Shown one piece after another: positions 51,501-61,725 of a stretch of 64,000 nt of DNA (position 1 is its first letter; each line of letters begins with the position of its first letter). Made by a program: the position numbers and the translations under genes. This DNA is from Eublepharis macularius. Lineage: Eukaryota > Chordata > Lepidosauria > Squamata > Eublepharidae. The stretch spans positions 144,593,464 to 144,657,463 of the forward strand of contig NC_072796.1 of NCBI RefSeq assembly GCF_028583425.1. The letters run 5' to 3'. The notes under the pieces are model-generated. The model ran no database searches. It worked only from the letters and a program-made list of their open reading frames with translations, and was not told the DNA's origin.

Positions 51501-54500
51501 CTGGAGTTTAGAGTTTGGAGGTGTTCTATACCTAGGGTGAGATGCAGACAGGGTTCCGTATTCAGTGTTTGTCTTTTTCGTAATGGTCTGCGGATGATTT
51601 ACGGGATGTCCCTTTGCTGGATGTCTCCAAACAGAGAACGAGTCGCCCTGAGGGCGGGCGAGCGAGGGAGTTAGAGTTCCTCCCATTACCTCCCTGCCCG
51701 GCATTGAGCGTTTGATATAGGGTTCTATCCAGTCTTTTGAGGAGGGTTGTGGCTGGAGTTTAGAGTTTCGAAGAGTTCTATACCTAGGGTGAGATGCAGA
51801 CAGGGTTCTGTTTTCAGTGTTTGTCTTTTTCGTAATGGTCTGGGGATGATTTACGTGATGTCCCTTGGCTGGATGTCTCCAAACAGAGAACGAGTCGCCC
51901 AGAGGGCGGGCGAGCGAGGGAATTAGAGTTTCTCCCATTACCTCCCTGCCCGGCATTGAGGGTTTGATATAGGGTTCTATCAGGTCTTCGGAGGAGGGGT
52001 AAGGCTGTAGTTTAGAGTTTAAAAGAGTTCTATACCTAGGGTGAGATGCAGACAGGGTTCCGTATTCAGTGTTTGTCTTTTTCATAATGGTCTGGGGATG
52101 ATTTATGGGATGTCCCTTTGCTGGATGTCTCCAAACAGAGAACGAGTCGCCTGAGGGCGGGCGGGCGAGGGAGTTAGAGTTCCTCCCATTACCTCCCTGC
52201 CCGGCATTGAGGGTTTGATATATGGTTCTATCCAGTCTTTGGAGGAGGGGTGTGGCTGGAGTTTAGAGTTTGGAAGTGTTCTATACCAAGGGTGAGATGC
52301 AGACAGGGTTCTGTATTCAGTGTTTGTCTTTTTCGTAATGGTCTGGGGATGATTTACGGGTTGTCCCTCGGCTGAATGTCTCCAAACAGAGAACGAGTCG
52401 CCTGAGGGCGGGCAAGCAAGGGAGTGAGAGCATGTCCCCTCCCCTCCCTGCCCGGCATTGAGGGTTTGATATAGGGTTCTATCCAGTCTTCGGAGGAGGG
52501 GTGTGGCTGGAGTTTAGAGTTTAAAAGAGTTCTATACTTAGGGTGAGATGCAGACAGGGTTCCGTATTCAGTTTTTGTCTTTTTCGTAATGGTCTGGGGA
52601 TGATTTACGTTATGTCCCTTGGCTGGATGTCTCCAAACAGCAAACGAGTCGCCCTTAGGGCGGGTGACCGAGGGAGTTAGAGTTCCTCCCATTACCTCCC
52701 TGCCCAGCATTGAGGGTTTGATATAGGGTTCTATCCAGTCTTTGGAGGAGGGTTGTGGCTGGAGTTTAGAGTTTGGAAGTGTTCTATACCTAGGGTGAGA
52801 TGCAGACAGGGTTCCGTATTCAGTTTTTGTCTTTTTCGTAATGGTCTGGGGATGATTTACGGGATGTCCCTTTGCTGGATGTCTCCAAAAAGAGAACGAG
52901 TCGCCCTGAGGGCGGGTGAGCGAGGGAGTTAGAGTTCCTCCCATTACCTCCCTGCCCGGCATTGAGGGTTTGATATACAGTTCTATCCAGTCTTCGGAGG
53001 AGGGGTGTGGCTGGAGTTTAGAGTTTGGAAGTGTTCTATACCTAGGGTGAGATGCAGACAGGGTTCCGTATTCAGTGTTTGTCTTTTTCGTAATTTTCTG
53101 GGGATGATTTACGGGATGTCCCTTTGCTGGATGTCTCCAAACAGAGAACGAGTCGCCCTGAGGGCGGGCGAGCGAGGGAGTTAGAGTTCCTCCCATTACC
53201 TCCCTGCCCGGCATTGAGCGTTTGATATAGGGTTCTATCCAGTCTTTTGAGGAGGGTTGTGGCTGGAGTTTAGAGTTTCGAAGAGTTCTATACCTAGGGT
53301 GAGATGCAGACAGGGTTCTGTTTTCAGTGTTTGTCTTTTTCGTAATGGTCTGGGGATGATTTACGTGATGTCCCTTGGCTGGATGTCTCCAAACAGAGAA
53401 CGAGTCGCCCAGAGGGCGGGCGAGCGAGGGAATTAGAGTTTCTCCCATTACCTCCCTGCCCGGCATTGAGGGTTTGATATAGGGCTCTATCAGGTCTTCG
53501 GAGGAGGGGTAAGGCTGTAGTTTAGAGTTTAAAAGAGTTCTATACCTAGGGTGAGATGCAGACAGGGTTCCGTATTCAGTGTTTGTCTTTTTCATAATGG
53601 TCTGGGGATGATTTATGGGATGTCCCTTTGCTGGATGTCTCCAAACAGAGAACGAGTCGCCCTAAGGGCGGGCGGGCGAGGGAGTTAGAGTTCCTCCCAT
53701 TACCTCCCTGCCCGGCATTGAGGGTTTGATATAGGGTTCTATCCAGTCTTTGGAGGAGGGGTGTGGCTGGACTTAAGAGTTTGGAAGTGTTCTATACCAA
53801 GGGTGAGATGCAGACAGGGTTCTGTATTCAGTGTTTGTCTTTTTCGTAATGGTCTGGGGATGATTTACGGGATGTCCCTCGGCTGAATGTCTCCAAACAG
53901 AGAACGAGTCGCCTGAGGGCGGGCAAGCAAGGGAGTGAGAGCATGTCCCCTCCCCTCCCTGCCCGGCATTGAGGGTTTGATATAGGGTTCTATCCAGTCT
54001 TCGGAGGAGGGGTGTGGCTGGAGTTTAGAGTTTAAAAGAGTTCTATACTTAGGGTGAGATGCAGACAGGGTTCCGTATTCAGTTTTTGTCTTTTTCGTAA
54101 TGGTCTGGGGATGATTTACGTTATGTCCCTTGGCTGGATGTCTCCAAACAGCAAACGAGTCGCCCTTAGGGCGGGTGACCGAGGGAGTTAGAGTTCCTCC
54201 CATTACCTCCCTGCCCAGCATTGAGGGTTTGATATAGGGTTCTATCCAGTCTTTGGAGGAGGGTTGTGGCTGGAGTTTAGAGTTTGGAAGTGTTCTATAC
54301 CTAGGGTGAGATGCAGACAGGGTTCCGTATTCAGTTTTTGTCTTTTTCGTAATGGTCTGGGGATGATTTACGGGATGTCCCTTTGCTGGATGTCTCCAAA
54401 AAGAGAACGAGTCGCCCTGAGGGCGGGTGAGCGAGGGAGTTAGAGTTCCTCCCATTACCTCCCTGCCCGGCATTGAGGGTTTGATATACAGTTCTATCCA

Positions 54501-57500
54501 GTCTTCGGAGGAGGGGTGTGGCTGGAGTTTAGAGTTTGGAAGTGTTCTATACCTAGGGTGAGATGCAGACAGGGTTCCGTATTCAGTGTTTGTCTTTTTC
54601 GTAATGGTCTGGGGATGATTTACGGGATGTCCCTTTGCTGGATGTCTCCAAACAGAGAACGAGTCGCCCTGAGGGCGGGCGAGCGAGGGAGTTAGAGTTC
54701 CTCCCATTACCTCCCTGCCCGGCATTGAGCGTTTGATATAGGGTTCTATCCAGTCTTTTGAGGAGGGTTGTGGCTGGAGTTTAGAGTTTCGAAGAGTTCT
54801 ATACCTAGGGTGAGATGCAGACAGGGTTCTGTTTTCAGTGTTTGTCTTTTTCGTAATGGTCTGGGGATGATTTACGTGATGTCCCTTGGCTGGATGTCTC
54901 CAAACAGAGAACGAGTCGCCCAGAGGGCGGGCGAGCGAGGGAATTAGAGTTTCTCCCATTACCTCCCTGCCCGGCATTGAGGGTTTGATATAGGGTTCTA
55001 TCAGGTCTTCGGAGGAGGGGTAAGGCTGTAGTTTAGAGTTTAAAAGAGTTCTATACCTAGGGTGAGATGCAGACAGGGTTCCGTATTCAGTGTTTGTCTT
55101 TTTCATAATGGTCTGGGGATGATTTATGGGATGTCCCTTTGCTGGATGTCTCCAAACAGAGAACGAGTCGCCCTAAGGGCGGGCGGGCGAGGGAGTTAGA
55201 GTTCCTCCCATTACCTCCGTGCCCGGCATTGAGGGTTTGATATAGGGTTCTATCCAGTCTTTGGAGGAGGGGTGTGGCTGGACTTAAGAGTTTGGAAGTG
55301 TTCTATACCAAGGGTGAGATGCAGACAGGGTTCTGTATTCAGTGTTTGTCTTTTTCGTAATGGTCTGGGGATGATTTACGGGATGTCCCTCGGCTGAATG
55401 TCTCCAGAGAACGAGTCGCCTGAGGGCGGGCAAGCAAGGGAGTGAGAGCATGTCCCCTCCCCTCCCTGCCCGGCATTGAGGGTTTGATATAGGGTTCTAT
55501 CCAGTCTTCGGAGGAGGGGTGTGGCTGGAGTTTAGAGTTTAAAAGAGTTCTATACTTAGGGTGAGATGCAGACAGGGTTCCGTATTCAGTTTTTGTCTTT
55601 TTCGTAATGGTCTGGGGATGATTTACGTTATGTCCCTTGGCTGGATGTCTCCAAACAGCAAACGAGTCGCCCTTAGGGCGGGTGACCGAGTGAGTTAGAG
55701 TTCCTCCCATTACCTCCCTGCCCAGCATTGAGGGTTTGATATAGGGTTCTATCCAGTCTTTGGAGGAGGGTTGTGGCTGGAGTTTAGAGTTTGGAAGTGT
55801 TCTATACCTAGGGTGAGATGCAGACAGGGTTCCGTATTCAGTTTTTGTCTTTTTCGTAATGGTCTGGGGATGATTTACGGGATGTCCCTTTGCTGGATGT
55901 CTCCAAAAAGAGAACGAGTCGCCCTGAGGGCGGGTGAGCGAGGGAGTTAGAGTTCCTCCCATTACCTCCCTGCCCGGCATTGAGGGTTTGATATACGGTT
56001 CTATCCAGTCTTCGGAGGAGGGGTGTGGCTGGAGTTTAGAGTTTGGAAGTGTTCTATACATAGGGTGAGATGCTGACAAGTTCCGTATTCAGTGTTTGTC
56101 TTTTTCGTAATGGTCTGGGGATGATTTACGGGATGTCCCTTTGCTGGATGTCTCCAAACAGAGAACGAGTCGCCCTGAGGGCGGGCGAGCGAGGGAGTTA
56201 GAGTTCCTCCCATTACCTCCCTGCCCGGCATTGAGCGTTTGATATAGGGTTCTATCCAGTCTTTTGAGGAGGGTTGTGGCTGGAGTTTAGAGTTTCGAAG
56301 AGTTCTATACCTAGGGTGAGATGCAGACAGGGTTCTGTTTTCAGTGTTTGTCTTTTTCGTAATGGTCTGGGGATGATTTACGTGATGTCCCTTGGCTGGA
56401 TGTCTCCAAACAGAGAACGAGTCGCCCAGAGGGCGGGCGAGCGAGGGAATTAGAGTTTCTCCCATTACCTCCCTGCCCGGCATTGAGGGTTTGATATAGG
56501 GTTCTATCAGGTCTTCGGAGGAGGGGTAAGGCTGTAGTTTAGAGTTTAAAAGAGTTCTATACCTAGGGTGAGATGCAGACAGGGTTCCGTATTCAGTGTT
56601 TGTCTTTTTCATAATGGTCTGGGGATGATTTATGGGATGTCCCTTTGCTGGATGTCTCCAAACAGAGAACGAGTCGCCCTAAGGGCGGGCGGGCGAGGGA
56701 GTTAGAGTTCCTCCCATTACCTCCGTGCCCGGCATTGAGGGTTTGATATAGGGTTCTATCCAGTCTTTGGAGGAGGGGTGTGGCTGGACTTAAGAGTTTG
56801 GAAGTGTTCTATACCAAGGGTGAGATGCAGACAGGGTTCTGTATTCAGTGTTTGTCTTTTTCGTAATGGTCTGGGGATGATTTACGGGATGTCCCTCGGC
56901 TGAATGTCTCCAAACAGAGAACGAGTCGCCTGAGGGCGGGCAAGCAAGGGAGTGAGAGCATGTCCCCTCCCCTCCCTGCCCGGCATTGAGGGTTTGATAT
57001 AGGGTTCTATCCAGTCTTCGGAGGAGGGGTGTGGCTGGAGTTTAGAGTTTAAAAGAGTTCTATACTTAGGGTGAGATGCAGACAGGGTTCCGTATTCAGT
57101 TTTTGTCTTTTTCGTAATGGTCTGGGGATGATTTACGTTATGTCCCTTGGCTGGATGTCTCCAAACAGCAAACGAGTCGCCCTTAGGGCGGGTGACCGAG
57201 GGAGTTAGAGTTCCTCCCATTACCTCCCTGCCCAGCATTGAGGGTTTGATATAGGGTTCTATCCAGTCTTTGGAGGAGGGTTGTGGCTGGAGTTTAGAGT
57301 TTGGAAGTGTTCTATACCTAGGGTGAGATGCAGACAGGGTTCCGTATTCAGTTTTTGTCTTTTTCGTAATGGTCTGGGGATGATTTACGGGATGTCCCTT
57401 TGCTGGATGTCTCCAAAAAGAGAACGAGTCGCCCTGAGGGCGGGTGAGCGAGGGAGTTAGAGTTCCTCCCATTACCTCCCTGCCCGGCATTGAGGGTTTG

Positions 57501-60500
57501 ATATACGGTTCTATCCAGTCTTCGGAGGAGGGGTGTGGCTGGAGTTTAGAGTTTGGAAGTGTTCTATACATAGGGTGAGATGCTGACAAGTTCCGTATTC
57601 AGTGTTTGTCTTTTTCGTAATGGTCTGGGGATGATTTACGGGATGTCCCTTTGCTGGATGTCTCCAAACAGAGAACGAGTCGCCCTGAGGGCGGGCGAGC
57701 GAGGGAGTTAGAGTTCCTCCCATTACCTCCCTGCCCGGCATTGAGCGTTTGATATAGGGTTCTATCCAGTCTTTTGAGGAGGGTTGTGGCTGGAGTTTAG
57801 AGTTTCGAAGAGTTCTATACCTAGGGTGAGATGCAGACAGGGTTCTGTTTTCAGTGTTTGTCTTTTTCGTAATGGTCTGGGGATGATTTACGTGATGTCC
57901 CTTGGCTGGATGTCTCCAAACAGAGAACGAGTCGCCCAGAGGGCGGGCGAGCGAGGGAATTAGAGTTTCTCCCATTACCTCCCTGCCCGGCATTGAGGGT
58001 TTGATATAGGGTTCTATCAGGTCTTCGGAGGAGGGGTAAGGCTGTAGTTTAGAGTTTAAAAGAGTTCTATACCTAGGGTTAGATGCAGACAGGGTTCCGT
58101 ATTCAGTGTTTGTCTTTTTCGTAATGGTCTGGGGATGATTTACGGGATGTCCCTCGGCTGAATGTCTCCAAACAGAGAACGAGTCGCCTGAGGGCGGGCA
58201 AGCAAGGGAGTGAGAGCATGTCCCCTCCCCTCCCTGCCCGGCATTGAGAGTTTGATATAGGGTTCTATCCAGTCTTTGGAGGAGGGGTGTGGCTGGACTT
58301 AAGAGTTTGGAAGTGTTCTATACCTAGGGTGGGATGCAGAAAGGGTTCTGTATTCAGTTTTTGTCTTTTTCGTAATGGTCTGGGGATGATTTATGTTATG
58401 TCCCTCGGTTGGATGTCTCCAAACAGCGAACGAGTCGCCCTTAGGGCGGGCGAGCGAGGGAGTTAGAGTTCCTCCCATTACCTCCCTGCCCAGCATTGAG
58501 GGTTTGATATAGGGTTCTATCCAGTCTTCGGAGGAGGGGTAAGGCTGTAGTTTAGAGTTTAAAAGAGTTCTATACCTAGGGTGAGATGCAGACAGGGTTC
58601 CGTATTCAGTGTTTGTCTTTTTCATAATGGTCTGGGGATGATTTATGGGATGTCCCTTTGCTGGATGTCTCCAAACAGAGAACGAGTCGCCCTAAGGGCG
58701 GGCGGGCGAGGGAGTTAGAGTTCCTCCCATTACCTCCCTGCCCGGCATTGAGGGTTTGATATAGGGTTCTATCCAGTCTTTGGAGGAGGGGTGTGGCTGG
58801 ACTTAAGAGTTTGGAAGTGTTCTATACCAAGGGTGAGATGCAGACAGGGTTCTGTATTCAGTGTTTGTCTTTTTCGTAATGGTCTGGGGATGATTTACGG
58901 GATGTCCCTCGGCTGAATGTCTCCAAACAGAGAACGAGTCGCCTGAGGGCGGGCAAGCAAGGGAGTGAGAGCATGTCCCCTCCCCTCCCTGCCCGGCATT
59001 GAGGGTTTGATATAGGGTTCTATCCAGTCTTCGGAGGAGGGGTGTGGCTGGAGTTTAGAGTTTAAAAGAGTTCTATACTTAGGGTGAGATGCAGACAGGG
59101 TTCCGTATTCAGTTTTTGTCTTTTTCGTAATGGTCTGGGGATGATTTACGTTATGTCCCTTGGCTGGATGTCTCCAAACAGCAAACGAGTCGCCCTTAGG
59201 GCGGGTGAGCGAGGGAGTTAGAGTTCCTCCCATTACCTCCCTGCCCAGCATTGAGGGTTTGATATAGGGTTCTATCCAGTCTTTGGAGGAGGGTTGTGGC
59301 TGGAGTTTAGAGTTTGGAAGTGTTCTATACCTAGGGTGAGATGCAGACAGGGTTCCGTATTCAGTTTTTTCTTTTTCGTAATGGTCTGGGGATGATTTAC
59401 GGGATGTCCCTTTGCTGGATGTCTCCAAAAAGAGAACGAGTCGCCCTGAGGGCGGGTGAGCGAGGGAGTTAGAGTTCCTCCCATTACCTCCCTGCCCGGC
59501 ATTGAGGGTTTGATATACGGTTCTATCCAGTCTTCGGAGGAGGGGTGTGGCTGGAGTTTAGAGTTTGGAAGTGTTCTATACATAGGGTGAGATGCTGACA
59601 AGTTCCGTATTCAGTGTTTGTCTTTTTCGTAATGGTCTGGGGATGATTTACGGGATGTCCCTTTGCTGGATGTCTCCAAACAGAGAACGAGTCGCCCTGA
59701 GGGCGGGCGAGCGAGGGAGTTAGAGTTCCTCCCATTACCTCCCTGCCCGGCATTGAGCGTTTGATATAGGGTTCTATCCAGTCTTTTGAGGAGGGTTGTG
59801 GCTGGAGTTTAGAGTTTCGAAGAGTTCTATACCTAGGGTGAGATGCAGACAGGGTTCTGTTTTCAGTGTTTGTCTTTTTCGTAATGGTCTGGGGATGATT
59901 TACGGGATGTCCCTTGGCTGGATGTCTCCAAACAGAGAACGAGTCGCCCTGAGGGCGGGCGAGCGAGGGAATTAGAGTTCCTCCCATTACCTCCCTGCCC
60001 GGCATTGAGGGTTTGATATACGGTTCTATCCAGTCTTCGGAGGAGGGGTGTGGCTGGAGTTTAGAGTTTAAAAGAGTTCTATACCTAGGGTGAGATGCAG
60101 ACAGGGTTCCGTATTCAGTGTTTGTCTTTTTCGTAATGGTCTGGGGATGATTTACGGGATGTCCCTTTGCTGGATGTCTCCAAACAGAGAACGAGTCGCC
60201 CTGAGGGCGGGCGAGCGAGGGAGTTAGAGTTCCTCCCATTACCTCCCTGCCCGGCATTGAGCGTTTGATATAGGGTTCTATCCAGTCTTTTGAGGAGGGT
60301 TGTGGCTGGAGTTTAGAGTTTCGAAGAGTTCTATACCTAGGGTGAGATGCAGACAGGGTTCTGTTTTCAGTGTTTGTCTTTTTCGTAATGGTCTGGGGAT
60401 GATTTACGTGATGTCCCTTGGCTGGATGTCTCCAAACAGAGAACGAGTCGCCCAGAGGGCGGGCGAGCGAGGGAATTAGAGTTTCTCCCATTACCTCCCT

Positions 60501-61660
60501 GCCCGGCATTGAGGGTTTGATATAGGGTTCTATCAGGTCTTCGGAGGAGGGGTAAGGCTGTAGTTTAGAGTTTAAAAGAGTTCTATACCTAGGGTGATAT
60601 GCAGACAGGGTTCCGTATTCAGTGTTTGTCTTTTTCGTAATGGTCTGGGGATGATTTACGGGATGTCCCTCGGCTGAATGTCTCCAAACAGAGAACGAGT
60701 CGCCTGAGGGCGGGCAAGCAAGGGAGTGAGAGCATGTCCCCTCCCCTCCCTGCCCGGCATTGAGAGTTTGATATAGGGTTCTATCCAGTCTTTGGAGGAG
60801 GGGTGTGGCTGGACTTAAGAGTTTGGAAGTGTTCTATACCTAGGGTGGGATGCAGACAGGGTTCTGTATTCAGTTTTTGTCTTTTTCGTAATGGTCTGGG
60901 GATGATTTATGTTATGTCCCTCGGTTGGATGTCTCCAAACAGCGAACGAGTCGCCCTTAGGGCGGGCGAGCGAGGGAGTTAGAGTTCCTCCCATTACCTC
61001 CCTGCCCAGCATTGAGGGTTTGATATAGGGTTCTATCCAGTCTTCGGAGGAGGGGTAAGGCTGTACTTTAGAGTATAAAAGAGTTCTATACCTAGGGTGA
61101 TATGCAGACAGGGTTCCGTATTCAGTGTTTGTCTTTTTCGTAATGGTCTGGGGATGATTTACTGGATATCTATTTGCTGGATGTCTCCAAACAGAGAACG
61201 AGTCGCCCTGAGGGCGGGCAAGCGAGGGAGTTAGAGTTCCTCCCATTACCTCCCTGCCCGGCATTGAGCGTTTGATATAGGGTTCTATCCAGTCTTTGGA
61301 GAAGGGGTGTGGCTGGAGTTTAGAGTTTCGAAGAGTTCTATACCTAGGGTGAGATGCAGACAGGGTTCTGTATTCAGTGTTTGTCTTTTTCGTAATGGTC
61401 TGGGGATGATTTACGGGATGTCCCTTGGCTGGATGTCTCCAAACAGAGAACGAGTCCCCCTTAGGGTGGGCGAGCGAGGGAGTGAGAGTTTCTCCCCTCC
61501 CCGCCCTGCCCGGCATTGAGGGTTTCATATAGGGTTCTATCCACTCTTTGGAGGAGGGGTGGGGCTGTAGTTTAGAGTTTAAAAGGGTTCTATACCTAGG
61601 GTGAGATGCAAACAGGGTTCCGTATTCAGTGTTTCTTTTTCATAATGGTCTGGGGATGAT
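45541..61660 (-). repeat. 252-bp satellite array, about 64 units, with higher-order repeats
   Basis: The landmark 'ggtctggggatgattta' recurs every 252 bp. A distinctive variant unit ('gagcatgtcccctccc') occurs at 48,151, 50,166, 52,432, 53,943, 55,450, 56,960, 58,218, 58,972 and 60,733. The steps are close to 8, 9, 6, 6, 6, 5, 3 and 7 units, showing higher-order units of mostly 1.5 kb. 252 is divisible by three and the minus strand of the unit has no stop in one frame, so long frames of 84-aa repeats appear (up to 890 codons). They are broken by a one-base deletion in the variant unit. I treat it as subtelomeric satellite, not a gene. Both array ends fall at the same point of the unit (TGGGGATGATT). 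Confidence 0.93.
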
Positions 61661-61725
61661 TCAGGGTTAGGGTTAGGGTTGTGGTTGGGGTTAGGCTTAG
61701 GGTTAGGCTTAGGCTTAGGGTTAGG
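61661..61725 (+). repeat. telomere repeats with GGCTTA and GGTTGT variants
   Basis: About 65 bp of degenerate TTAGGG repeat between the satellite and the next element, richer in variants than the other spacers. Confidence 0.93.
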
